Below, piece by piece: positions 8,287 to 16,475 of a stretch of 64,000 nucleotides of DNA (position 1 is its first letter; every line of letters begins with the position of its first letter). The notes under the pieces were generated by a model. The model saw only the letters and a list, made by a program, of their open reading frames with translations, was not told where the DNA came from and did not search any database. A program made the position numbers and the translations under genes. The stretch is from Armatimonadetes bacterium DC (GTDB lineage: Bacteria > Armatimonadota > Fimbriimonadia > Fimbriimonadales > GBS-DC): positions 1-64,000 of the forward strand of contig LDYB01000006.1 of the NCBI GenBank assembly GCA_001442985.1, written 5' to 3'.

Positions 8287-9258
8287 TTATTTCAAGAGCG
8301 CTTCGCCCAGCACCTTGCCATCCAGCGCCAGCACTACGCTCCCTTCGGTGGCGGCTTTGATAACGGGAGTGGCGACTTCTGCTCCCGCCACGACTGGCAC
8401 TGCGGGGTAGCCCAGCCGTTGCAGAATTGTGGCGCGACGGATGGCGCGCTCCATATCCCCCTCATCCACCACCCACGAGGCTTCCAGAACCACATAAACT
8501 GGCTCGCGGGTTTTCTTTTTCACAGCGTAGAAGATGGCGTCGGCACTCGTCAGCTCGTCGGCGTCTTCGTCTGAGAGTTCCGTGCGCGCCTCAATTTCGT
8601 CCAGCAGGTCGCCCATGTTCAGCAGTTGCACCTTGCGCAGGTAGCGTCCGAAAATCGCGTGGGCGCGCTCGCAGTAGTAGCGCTCGCGGTCGCTGCACTT
8701 GAGGATTGCCACATCTTTGAGCAGCTTGGCTTGAATCTGGCGCAGGTCTTCAATCGCGTCCCTCAGTTCGCTTTCTACACGGCGCGACTCTTCCAGCCCC
8801 GCTGCCAGCTGTTGCTCCACACGGCGCGACTCGGCGACTCCCTCCATCAGCTGAGCAACTGCGTTTTCGAGTCGGTCAAACCGCTCTCGAGTTTCCTGCT
8901 GGTACGCTTCCAGCTGGGCGCGAGACTCCTGCCGATAGGCTTCCAACCGTTCGCGGAACTCTTGACGCAACGCTTCTATCTGCTCGCGGGTCTCCTGGCG
9001 ATAGGCTTCCAGTCGCTCGCGAAACTCCTGACGAAACGCCTCCAGCTGTTCCTGATTCTCTTGCCGATAGGCTTCCAGCCGCTCGCGAAACTCCTGACGA
9101 AACGCCTCCAGCTGTTCGCGATTCTCCTGCTGGTACGCCTCCAGCCTCGCAGGCAGGTAGACCAGCTCACTCATCCCCAGCACCTGCAGCAGCTTCAGGC
9201 GCCACTCCGGGTGCGCCTCCAGCACGCGAAGAATGTCCTCTATGGACTCGACTCTCAT
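8287..9258 (-). CDS. Hendecad coiled-coil protein with nuclease-like C-terminal domain
   Basis: From the ATG at 9258 the protein has 323 residues. The first 35 form a helical cap (EDILRVLEAHPEWRLKLLQVL). Residues about 37-125 are tandem 22-residue units such as EAYRQENQEQLEAFRQEFRERL, each made of two 11-residue repeats, which predicts a long right-handed coiled coil. The last 100 residues (DEIEARTELSDEDADELTSADAIFYAVKKKTREPVYVVLEAS...) resemble the PD-(D/E)XK-like domain that follows coiled coils in DUF3782-type proteins, with a candidate acidic residue in VVLEAS. A GGTATACT box ends ten bases before the start and no ribosome binding site is seen. The function is unknown; nuclease activity is inference. 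Confidence 0.75.
   Translation of the reverse strand: MRVESIEDILRVLEAHPEWRLKLLQVLGMSELVYLPARLEAYQQENREQLEAFRQEFRERLEAYRQENQEQLEAFRQEFRERLEAYRQETREQIEALRQEFRERLEAYRQESRAQLEAYQQETRERFDRLENAVAQLMEGVAESRRVEQQLAAGLEESRRVESELRDAIEDLRQIQAKLLKDVAILKCSDRERYYCERAHAIFGRYLRKVQLLNMGDLLDEIEARTELSDEDADELTSADAIFYAVKKKTREPVYVVLEASWVVDEGDMERAIRRATILQRLGYPAVPVVAGAEVATPVIKAATEGSVVLALDGKVLGEALLK
8933..9130. repeat. Three 66-bp tandem repeats in the coiled-coil gene
   Basis: Units at 8933-8998, 8999-9064 and 9065-9130 have equal length. The last two differ at only a few positions. Partial units flank them. Each encodes 22 residues. The near identity of adjacent units suggests recent duplication and makes repeat number likely to vary between strains. 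Confidence 0.85.
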
Positions 9259-9329
9259 CGGTGACAGAAGTATACCTCGAACGAGTTCGTTGCTGCGCAC
9301 CGGCTCATGCGGTATACTCTCCCACTGAT

Positions 9330-10526
9330 ATGGTCAGGAATCGCGGGGCACGCTACCGATGGTGGCTTCTGGGCGTGTTGCTAAGTCTGCTCACTGCGGG
9401 CGAGCTGAGCGCGTTGAGTCGCGACTCTGAATGGCTCATTCGTGTAGGGCTGGAGCGCGGCGCGTTTGGGGAAGTGATTTATGTGCGGGCGCAGGGCGGT
9501 AGCCTGCGCTGGGTGAACCCCGACACGGGGCAAACGCTGCTGGAAGCCGCGGAAGGCACGCTCTGGCAGGTTCGGCTGGAATCAGGGCAGCTGGTGGCGC
9601 GTTCTTCGGGGGCACGGGTGTCGGCAAGACGGCTCCACGCCCAACCCGTCGGCTCAGCGTTGCTAACGGTGGGCACAGACCCCAATCGGCTCCGGCGGTA
9701 TCGGGGCGCGCTGGAGTGGGTGCCGCGCGACGGCAAGCTCCTCACGCTCAACTGGGTGCGCCTCGATGATTACCTCAAGGCGGTACTGCCGATGGAGATG
9801 CCCCCCAACTTCCCGATGGAGGCGCTCAAGGCGCAGGCAGTGGCTTCGCGCTCGTTTACGCTAAAACGGCTGAACCGCTACCGCCAGTGGGGCTACGACC
9901 TCTGCGACCACGCCCCATGCCAGGTGTACGGCGGCGTGGATGCCGAGCGCCCCACCACCAATCAGGCAGTAGAGTCCACCGCGGGTGAGGTGCTGTATTA
10001 CAACGGCGCGGTGCTGGAGGCGGTCTACACGGGCAACTGTGGGGGGCACACGGCTCCAATCGAGCTGGTGATGGCAGGCACGCGCGCTCTGGAGCCACTT
10101 CAGGGTGTGCCCGATACCGACCGCGAGGGCAAGCCTTACTGCAATCTTGCCCCTAACAGCGAGTGGCGCGTGTTGCTTACACGCGACGCCCTGCAGAAGG
10201 CGTTCCCGCAGGTAGGCGCGATCCGCTCGCTCACGATTGAGGAGCAGGCGCCCAGCGGTTATGTGGCGCGGCTCAAGTTAGTGGGCGAGAAAGCCACGCT
10301 CACGCTCACAGGCGCCGAGTTTCGGGCGCGAATCGGCGCGACGGTTCTCAGGAGCCAGCGGTTCACCCTGCAACCGCTCAGCGACGGCTGGGAAGCAATC
10401 GGGCGCGGCTCGGGGCACGGCGCAGGGCTGTGCCAGTGGGGCGCGAACGGTCGCGCCCGCGCAAGACAAACCTACGCCGAAATCCTGCAAGCCTACTACC
10501 CCAACACGACGCTGGGCAAGTGGTGA
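9330..10526 (+). CDS. SpoIID/LytB-domain exported protein
   Basis: The protein has 398 residues from the ATG at 9330. A membrane-targeting segment (WWLLGVLLSLLTAGELSAL) comes first. The SpoIID domain follows, with VLPMEMPPNFPMEALKAQAVASRSF near residue 150 and a Cys/His-rich block YDLCDHAPCQVYGG, and ends with SGHGAGLCQWGANGRA. SpoIID proteins are lytic transglycosylases that cut denuded peptidoglycan. In non-sporulating phyla the domain occurs in cell-wall remodelling proteins, which is the likely role here. The upstream extension to 9261 covers the promoter: GGTATACT ends 11 bases before this ATG and there is no ribosome binding site. Confidence 0.88.
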   Translation: MVRNRGARYRWWLLGVLLSLLTAGELSALSRDSEWLIRVGLERGAFGEVIYVRAQGGSLRWVNPDTGQTLLEAAEGTLWQVRLESGQLVARSSGARVSARRLHAQPVGSALLTVGTDPNRLRRYRGALEWVPRDGKLLTLNWVRLDDYLKAVLPMEMPPNFPMEALKAQAVASRSFTLKRLNRYRQWGYDLCDHAPCQVYGGVDAERPTTNQAVESTAGEVLYYNGAVLEAVYTGNCGGHTAPIELVMAGTRALEPLQGVPDTDREGKPYCNLAPNSEWRVLLTRDALQKAFPQVGAIRSLTIEEQAPSGYVARLKLVGEKATLTLTGAEFRARIGATVLRSQRFTLQPLSDGWEAIGRGSGHGAGLCQWGANGRARARQTYAEILQAYYPNTTLGKW

Positions 10527-10535
10527 GGCGTCGGG

Positions 10536-10541
10536 TATAAT
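10536..10541 (+). promoter_or_regulatory. -10 box for the DUF697-like gene
   Basis: GGGTATAAT with the core at 10536-10541 lies ten bases after the SpoIID-type gene and 30 bases before the next start codon, which has a GAGGGGG ribosome binding site. Confidence 0.6.
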
Positions 10542-10571
10542 CTACCATCACACTTTGAGGGGGACGAAACG

Positions 10572-11396
10572 ATGGCTATCCGACAGAAGTTGAGCCAGCT
10601 GACCCACTGGTGGAATATTGTCAAAGAGTTATCGCCTCGCCAGGTGGAGCAGGAGTTGCTGACCCCGTTTCGGATTGCGCTGGTGGGTCAGCCTGACCGC
10701 ACGGAAGCCGTCTGGCGCGTGCTGACCGAAGGCGCAAGCCCCACGGTGCTCCAGACCGCCAGCGAATATGTGAAACGATTCACCTCCCCGCCAAACGAGG
10801 AGTTTGACTTCGTGCTGGCATGCGATGTGCTGGAAGTGCCTCAGGATGCCGTAGAGGCGGTGGTAGACCACTTTCACAAGCACGAATTTCCGCTGGTTGC
10901 CCTCGCGCGGGTGTTGCCTGGCACACGCACCTTGGTGGTGAATCGGATTATCGAGGATGTGGCGACTCTGAACGCGGGGCTGGCGATGCTCTCGGCAGTG
11001 CCGAGCGTGTTTCCGCTGCTGGGGTTGCTTGCACCGCCTGCCGCGCTGGCAGATATGGTGGTGCTGACCAAGAATCAGCTGATGATGGTGTTGCGCGTTG
11101 CGGCGGCGTTCGGGAAAGCGCCCGACTGGAAGCAGCGCCTGCCAGAACTCTCTTCGGTGCTGGGCGCGGCGTTCGGGTGGCGTGCCGTCGCGCGCCAGCT
11201 GGTCGGGCTGGTGCCCGGCGGGGTCGGCATGGTGGTCAAGGGCATGGTGGCTTACGCGGGCACGCTCACGGTGGGGCGGGCGGTGGCATGGTTCTATGCC
11301 ACAGGGCAGGCGCCAGGCACGGCGGAACGCGCCCGACTCTATCAGCAGGCTTGGGAAGAGGCGCGCGAGAAAAGCAAAGAATGGCGTCAACCCTGA
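10572..11396 (+). CDS. DUF697/YcjF-like membrane protein with degenerate GTPase-like N-terminus
   Basis: The 274-residue protein begins with about 100 residues that look like a small GTPase fold: FRIALVGQPDRTEAVWRVL resembles the first strand and P-loop, but the GKS/T needed for nucleotide binding is missing. From residue about 125 the sequence (DVATLNAGLAMLSAVPSVFPLLGLLAPPAALADMVVLTKNQLMMVL) matches the hydrophobic helical hairpin of DUF697/YcjF proteins, and a second hydrophobic stretch follows near residue 215. In known relatives this domain follows an active GTPase. Here the GTPase seems to have decayed or been replaced. The role is unknown. Its end overlaps the M16 gene by 16 bases. Confidence 0.7.
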   Translation: MAIRQKLSQLTHWWNIVKELSPRQVEQELLTPFRIALVGQPDRTEAVWRVLTEGASPTVLQTASEYVKRFTSPPNEEFDFVLACDVLEVPQDAVEAVVDHFHKHEFPLVALARVLPGTRTLVVNRIIEDVATLNAGLAMLSAVPSVFPLLGLLAPPAALADMVVLTKNQLMMVLRVAAAFGKAPDWKQRLPELSSVLGAAFGWRAVARQLVGLVPGGVGMVVKGMVAYAGTLTVGRAVAWFYATGQAPGTAERARLYQQAWEEAREKSKEWRQP

Positions 11397-13864
11397 CACG
11401 GCTTGCCGCACTGGCACTGTTGTGGGCGCTGAGTGGCTGGCTTGCGCTGGCACACGCTCCCTATAAACTCACGCGCCTGCCCAGCGGTGTCCGCCTTGTG
11501 GTAGAGCCAGACCCCAGCATGCCGCTTGTGGCGATAGAGGTTTGGGTTCAGGCAGGCGTCGCCTACGAAACGCCCGAAACCTCAGGCGTTGCCCACCTGC
11601 TGGAGCATATGATTTTCAAAGGCACTGCTCGCCACCCCGCTGGTACACTGGACAGAGTGTGTGAAGAGTCGGGGGGTATCCTCACAGCGACCACCGAGCG
11701 CGATTGGGCGCGCTATTCGGTGAGCGTGTTGCCTGACCAGTGGCGCGAGGTGCTGAAAACGCTGCTGGAACACCTGCGCGCGCCCGCCATCCCGCCCGAA
11801 GAGCTGGAAAAAGAGCGCCAGATTATCCTGCGCGACGAATATGCCCTGCACCACGCTGACCCCATCCGCCCTGTGCGCTATCGCGCGTTTGAGCAGGCGT
11901 TTCCGAACCATCCCTATGGCTTGCCGTTGCTGGGCAATCCCGAACGGTTGCGCGTGCTGAATCGCGAGGCGATTCTGGAGTTTCACCGTCGCCATTATCG
12001 TCCTGAACGCATTGTGGTAGCGCTGGTGGGCAATCTTCAGGAGAGCGAGGCGCGCGCTGTGGTGGAATCTGTTTGGGGGCAGGCATCGGAAGACAATCCG
12101 GAGGCAAGCCTCCCAGCCGCCCTGCCCCAACCGCCTGCTCGCTTTCTTGAGGTGAATGGCGTGCTGGTGCGCTGTGTGCCCGCCCCGCCCGCCAGAGCCA
12201 CTGAGGCGATGCTGGCGACCGAGGTTTTACGCCTCGTACTGGCGGAGCCGTATCTGGGGCTACTGTATGGGGGTGAGCCGCCACACCCGTTCGGGCGCTG
12301 TGTCAGCGAGTACCTGCCGCGCTCGGAGTCGGGGCTGCTTTGCTTCTATTTCCTGCCGCCTGTGGAGCCAGCCGAAAACTGGCAAGCGCGCATGGCAGAG
12401 CGCTGGGCGCAGGCAATCGAGCGCCTCAGGAGCCAGGGAGCGCGCACGCTGATAGAGCAGGCGAAACAGTGGCTGATTCTGCGCCACCGCCACGCCATGC
12501 GCAACCCCATCGAGCGGGCGCGACTTTATGCTTTCTACACGCTGCTGAACCTGCCCCACCTGCCCGCCGAGTATGAAGCGCGCGTGCGCGAGATTACTCC
12601 AGAACAGGTGGAGGCGCTTGCTGAAAAACTTTTGCAAAGCGAACCGCCCCGCGACTGGAGCCTGCCCCCCTCCAGCGAGCGCGAAGGCTCGCCTGCCCCT
12701 TCACTGCATGCCCCTGCTGCCGCGCCGCTCAAAGCCGTGCGCCAGCGCTATGCGAACGGCTTGCGTGCGATTGCGCTCCAGCAGGCTGGGCGCGAAACCG
12801 CGCTGATTCAGATTCTCATCCGCACCGACACGCCCGACGCTTTCCCCGCAGGCACGGATGAACTCACCGCTCGCATGCTGTTCACCACCACGCGCAACGA
12901 GACGCTTCAAACGATGGGCTACCGTCTTGCGCTTTCGGGCGGCACATTACAGATATTCTGGGAGCCAAACCTGACCCGAATCGTCGCCTACGCCCGACCG
13001 AACGCGCTGGGGAATGTGTTATCTACCCTCGCCGAGGGGCTGACACGCTCCGAGTTCGAGGCGGAGCATCTCCAGCGTGCAACTCAGCAGGCGCTCTGGG
13101 AACGGCGCTGGGCGGACGGCACGCAGGAGTGGCGACTCTATCAGCAACTGAGCCAGTTTTACGCTGACGAGAACACCCTGCGCCGCGTGTCGCTGGAGGC
13201 GGTACGCCGATTCTACCGCGCCGTCTACCGCCCGGAGCGCGTGGTGGTGGTGGTGCTGTCGCCGCAAGCGCCCGAAAATGTGCTTGCGGAAATCGCCCGC
13301 TATCTGAGCAACGAGTGGGGGGAGTCGGGGCGCTCGCGCTCCAGCCCCCCGCTGGAGCCGCCCGCCCCACGCCTGCAGGTCGGCGCGGTAGAGGCGCAGG
13401 GCGTGGTCTATGCAGGCTATCTGCACACGCTGCCGTGTGAGGGGCTGGAATCGTACCTGCAGGTGCTGATCCACCACACGGCGCTGAGCGAGGGCAAGGG
13501 CGCGCGCCTCTTTCGGGCATACCGCGAGGAGCGGGGACGCGGCTACGGCATACGCGGGCAACTCGCGCTCACCGAGAAGGGCGTGATTCTGGGCGGATTC
13601 GTGCAGTTCGGCACGCTGACCCCAGAGGAACGCAAAGCTTTCACGGAGATTTTGAACACGCTCTGCACTGCGCCCCTCACCCCCGAAGAGACCCGTCGCG
13701 CCCGCGCCCTGCTGAAAGGGCAAACCCATCGCCATTTTTATGACGGCGAAGAGCTCACGCGCCGTCTTGGCTTGGCGGAACTCTTCGGCTGGGGCTACGA
13801 GAGAGAAATGCGCCTGCCCGACGCGCTGCCGAATCCAGAAAGCGCCCCAATCGGCTACAATTAA
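11381..13864 (+). CDS. Exported M16-family zinc peptidase (two domains)
   Basis: The protein has 827 residues from the ATG at 11381 and begins with a signal peptide (LAALALLWALSGWLALAHA). Zinc site: HLLEH at 72-76 plus Glu153 about 76 residues later, the standard HXXEH...E arrangement. The N-terminal half is therefore an active M16B domain. The C-terminal half (from about residue 440, RQRYANGLRAIALQQ...) is a second M16 domain without the motif, as usual for pairs that close into a chamber. It probably degrades peptides outside the cytoplasm. It overlaps the preceding gene by 16 bases, implying translational coupling. The frame stays open upstream to 10820, but that part is antisense shadow of the DUF697-like gene. 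Confidence 0.9.
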   Translation: MASTLTRLAALALLWALSGWLALAHAPYKLTRLPSGVRLVVEPDPSMPLVAIEVWVQAGVAYETPETSGVAHLLEHMIFKGTARHPAGTLDRVCEESGGILTATTERDWARYSVSVLPDQWREVLKTLLEHLRAPAIPPEELEKERQIILRDEYALHHADPIRPVRYRAFEQAFPNHPYGLPLLGNPERLRVLNREAILEFHRRHYRPERIVVALVGNLQESEARAVVESVWGQASEDNPEASLPAALPQPPARFLEVNGVLVRCVPAPPARATEAMLATEVLRLVLAEPYLGLLYGGEPPHPFGRCVSEYLPRSESGLLCFYFLPPVEPAENWQARMAERWAQAIERLRSQGARTLIEQAKQWLILRHRHAMRNPIERARLYAFYTLLNLPHLPAEYEARVREITPEQVEALAEKLLQSEPPRDWSLPPSSEREGSPAPSLHAPAAAPLKAVRQRYANGLRAIALQQAGRETALIQILIRTDTPDAFPAGTDELTARMLFTTTRNETLQTMGYRLALSGGTLQIFWEPNLTRIVAYARPNALGNVLSTLAEGLTRSEFEAEHLQRATQQALWERRWADGTQEWRLYQQLSQFYADENTLRRVSLEAVRRFYRAVYRPERVVVVVLSPQAPENVLAEIARYLSNEWGESGRSRSSPPLEPPAPRLQVGAVEAQGVVYAGYLHTLPCEGLESYLQVLIHHTALSEGKGARLFRAYREERGRGYGIRGQLALTEKGVILGGFVQFGTLTPEERKAFTEILNTLCTAPLTPEETRRARALLKGQTHRHFYDGEELTRRLGLAELFGWGYEREMRLPDALPNPESAPIGYN

Positions 13865-13868
13865 GGCT

Positions 13869-14474
13869 ATGGACGCGCTCAAGGAGTGGGCAAAGGGCAT
13901 TATCCAGTCGTATGGGCTGGGGGGGCTGTTTGGGATTGCCTTTATCGAGTCGTCGTTTTTCCCCATCCCGCCTGATGTGTTTATGATTGGGCTGCTGCTG
14001 ACCCCGAATGCGCCCACGCCGTTCATCACCGCGCTCATCTGCACGATAGGGAGCGTGCTGGGCGCGGCGTTCGGCTGGGTGATTGGGGCGTATGGGGGCT
14101 ACCCGCTGTTGCACCGCTTTTTCAAGGAAGAGAAGGTGCAGGCGGTGGAGCGGCTCTATCAGCGTTATGGGGTCTATGCGATTCTGATTGCGGCGTTCAC
14201 GCCCATTCCCTACAAAGTGTTCACGATTGCCAGCGGCGTGTTTCGGTACAACCTGCTGGTGATGATGGGGGTGAGCGTGGTGGGGCGCGGGGCGCGCTTC
14301 TTTCTGGTGGCGTATCTGGTGCAGTGGTTTGGGGCGAGCATCCTCCAGCAGTTTGACCGCGTGTTGCTGGTGGGCACGGTTCTGCTGATTGTGGGCGCGG
14401 CGGGCTATCTCTACTGGCGCTCGCGCTATGGCAAGGTTCGCCTGCGCGGGCGACGCGAAGTGGTGGAGGAATGA
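13869..14474 (+). CDS. DedA/VTT-family membrane protein
   Basis: The 201-residue integral membrane protein resembles the YqaA/DedA (VTT, SNARE-associated) family, members of which act in lipid translocation. Evidence: the re-entrant motif FIESSFFPIPPDVFMIGLLL near residue 22, the glycine-rich GSVLGAAFGWVIGAYGG segment, and the second motif AFTPIPYKVFTIASGVFRYNLL near residue 112. The start at 13869 has TACAAT ending seven bases upstream, overlapping the stop codon of the M16 gene, and no ribosome binding site. The mRNA may be leaderless. Confidence 0.85.
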   Translation: MDALKEWAKGIIQSYGLGGLFGIAFIESSFFPIPPDVFMIGLLLTPNAPTPFITALICTIGSVLGAAFGWVIGAYGGYPLLHRFFKEEKVQAVERLYQRYGVYAILIAAFTPIPYKVFTIASGVFRYNLLVMMGVSVVGRGARFFLVAYLVQWFGASILQQFDRVLLVGTVLLIVGAAGYLYWRSRYGKVRLRGRREVVEE

Positions 14475-14662
14475 TACCAATGCCGAGTGAGGTTCCCCAC
14501 GCAAGCGAGGGGAACCGAGAACGGGGTTTTCACACCACTGGAAGCACTTATCGGGGGGCAGGGGAACCTCACGGAGGGGATCGTGAAACACACCCCCCAA
14601 CCCTTGCGACAGAGCGAGTTCACCCCTCCTGTCCAAGAACGATTTTTCGCACACCCTTAGCG
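14475..14662. repeat. Intergenic palindromic element
   Basis: This gap contains alternative inverted repeats. An 8-bp stem pairs 14491-14498 with 14509-14516 across loop ACGCAAGCGA, and a perfect 12-bp pairing joins 14487-14498 with 14561-14572. Both cannot form together. A copy of the motif CCCCTCCTGTCCAAGAACGA lies at 14623-14642 and also near 1592. It resembles an intergenic repeat family rather than a gene. A hairpin with a related loop sits at 42194-42221. Confidence 0.45.
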
Positions 14663-15577
14663 TCAGTCCACCACGAAGACCACTTTGAGCTGTTTCAGGA
14701 AGCCTGTGCGGGCGTCTTCTGTTAGCAGTTTCGCGGCGTCGGCGTCGCTCAGCACCACATCGGTGGTCGCCGCGCTGCGCCGATAGACGCCAATCGGGCG
14801 TAGCACGAGCGGATTGCTGCCCGCTCGCGGGTCGGAACGCGCCGCGCCCATATCGCGATAGTAAGACGCCAGCCCCTTCTCGATGACCATATCGATATCG
14901 AAGTTCCCCACGCCGTAGAGGGGCGTGCCGTCTGCCTTGAGGATACGGGGCGCCATCGCAGGCTGAACCTTCAGCCCGCGCGCGTCGATAATCAGCCCCG
15001 TATAGTTGCCCTCGACGGTGAGCGTCGTGGGGGCAGGCGTGTTGGGCGCGAGCAGCTCAATTCGCGGCAGCGTCGGGTCGCTCGCAGGCTCTGGCGTCGC
15101 AGGCGACGGGCGCAACAGCAGGCGGCTCAGCCCATTCTTGCCGTACATCGCCGTGCCAACAGTAACCTGAACTGCCTCCTGACCCTCAATAAAGATTTTG
15201 CGCTCGTCGAGAATCTGGGCGCCGCGCACAAACCCCGTAACGCTGGCACGCAGAATTTCGCTCTGCATCATGTAGTCCGCGCCCGTATATTGGGCGTCAA
15301 TCTGCACGCGGTCGATGAGCATCAGCAGGTTCGCGAGCGCGTCCAGTCGGGCGTAGCCGCGCGCCTTGAGGTACGCGCGGGCGCGATTCGGTTCGTCCTG
15401 CGGCAGCAGCCCCACGCCTGTTGCCGTCAGCATGCCTTCCGACCAGTTGATGGAGGCTTCCTCGTAAACCTCAATATACCCTTGCGGCGAGACGACTTTA
15501 GTGACGGTTTGCGCGTGTGCGTGCAGTGTTGCGAGGAGCAGAAGCCCCGCCGCGATTAGCGTTGCGTTCGTTCGCAT
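14663..15577 (-). CDS. Exported LPP20-like protein
   Basis: The 304-residue protein has a clean signal peptide (MRTNATLIAAGLLLLATLHAHA). Residues about 55-125 (NRARAYLKARGYARLDALANLLMLIDRVQIDAQ...SVTGFVRGAQIL) match the pattern of LPP20/FlgT-middle type domains found in envelope and flagellum-associated proteins. The C-terminal part is of unknown fold. The start at 15577 has AAGGAGG ten bases upstream. It is the last of three consecutive exported genes and overlaps the previous one by 80 bases. A role in an envelope or flagellar accessory structure is inferred from the family and neighbours. Confidence 0.72.
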   Translation of the reverse strand: MRTNATLIAAGLLLLATLHAHAQTVTKVVSPQGYIEVYEEASINWSEGMLTATGVGLLPQDEPNRARAYLKARGYARLDALANLLMLIDRVQIDAQYTGADYMMQSEILRASVTGFVRGAQILDERKIFIEGQEAVQVTVGTAMYGKNGLSRLLLRPSPATPEPASDPTLPRIELLAPNTPAPTTLTVEGNYTGLIIDARGLKVQPAMAPRILKADGTPLYGVGNFDIDMVIEKGLASYYRDMGAARSDPRAGSNPLVLRPIGVYRRSAATTDVVLSDADAAKLLTEDARTGFLKQLKVVFVVD

Positions 15578-16475
15578 TTCTTTGAACCTCCTTCTTCGCG
15601 GGTTTGAGTTCTACGGAATGGCTTTTGAAACCCTCTTCGGGACGACTCAGCAGGTGTTCCACCCAGAGGGTGGCGAGTGTGATGCGCCAGTTCGCGTCGG
15701 GCTGGGTGAGCGCGTGGCGAATGGCGCGATGCACAGCGTCCGTGTCGCTGACGAGGCTCACGGCGCGTGCCGTGCGCTGGGCGAGCAGCACAGGCTCCTT
15801 GCGGTCAGGGGCGAGTGCCAGCAACTGCAGGCGCGCCTGCCAGCTCGCGAACTGGTCGCCCAGCGCGTAGGGGGCGTTCGCATCGCCCCAGCGCGTGATG
15901 GGCGACACCTCCAGCTCGGCAATCAGCTGCCACTGGCTCTTGTCGGGTTGCGTGCTGAGGCGCACGCCCATCTCCGCCAGCAACTGGCGTGCAAGGGATT
16001 GTATCGCCTGGCGAGCCGATGGCTCCATCGCCAGCTCGCCCGTGTAGCGGAGGGTCCATCGCAGCGGCGGATGCCCCACGGTTTGCCACACTTCGCGCCA
16101 GTCGGCGGGCGTTTGCAGGGCGCTGAGGGGCATCACCTCAGCCCGCACGCGCACATACACGCAGCCGTTCTGCTGGCGCGGCGCGCCCAGCATCTGCCAG
16201 TTCAGCACGACGCCCTGCGCGAAGGCAAGTTGCGCCGACTGTTCCAGCATCCCGTCGCGCCCGATCTCCATTCGGGCAAGGCGCACGCCGCACGCCTGCT
16301 CTATCGCCTGCTGGAGCGCGTCGCGAATCGCCTGCCGCGTTGCCTGCTCGTAGGGCTTTTTCCACTCAGCGACGCCCTCTGCCTCCACCGCGACGGGCAC
16401 AGGTTTGTCGTTGCCCGCTGTGGAGCCTACTAAGAGCAGCAGAACCCCCAGCAGCCAGCTGACGACTCGCATCAT
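15498..16475 (-). CDS. Exported FlgT-like protein
   Basis: The 325-residue protein has an N-terminal signal peptide (MMRVVSWLLGVLLLLVGSTAG). The following segment VAVEAEGVAEWKKPYEQATRQAIRDALQQAIEQACGVRLARMEI is the typical FlgT N-terminal domain. FlgT forms the H ring of Vibrio flagella, but relatives occur in other envelope complexes. The middle part, near residue 140 onward (LRYTGELAMEPSARQAIQSLARQLLAEMGVRL), resembles a peptidoglycan- or CsgG-like domain. The last 45 residues are Asn/Arg-rich low complexity and overlap the next gene. The stop codon of the upstream SLH gene overlaps its start (ATGA), so the two are coupled. Confidence 0.72.
   Translation of the reverse strand: MMRVVSWLLGVLLLLVGSTAGNDKPVPVAVEAEGVAEWKKPYEQATRQAIRDALQQAIEQACGVRLARMEIGRDGMLEQSAQLAFAQGVVLNWQMLGAPRQQNGCVYVRVRAEVMPLSALQTPADWREVWQTVGHPPLRWTLRYTGELAMEPSARQAIQSLARQLLAEMGVRLSTQPDKSQWQLIAELEVSPITRWGDANAPYALGDQFASWQARLQLLALAPDRKEPVLLAQRTARAVSLVSDTDAVHRAIRHALTQPDANWRITLATLWVEHLLSRPEEGFKSHSVELKPAKKEVQRNANERNANRGGASAPRNTARTRANRH

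Noticed and set aside
8933-9130. CRISPR-like array (regular 66-bp repeats)
   Set aside because: There are no unique spacers. The repeats are contiguous, in frame and encode coiled-coil units.
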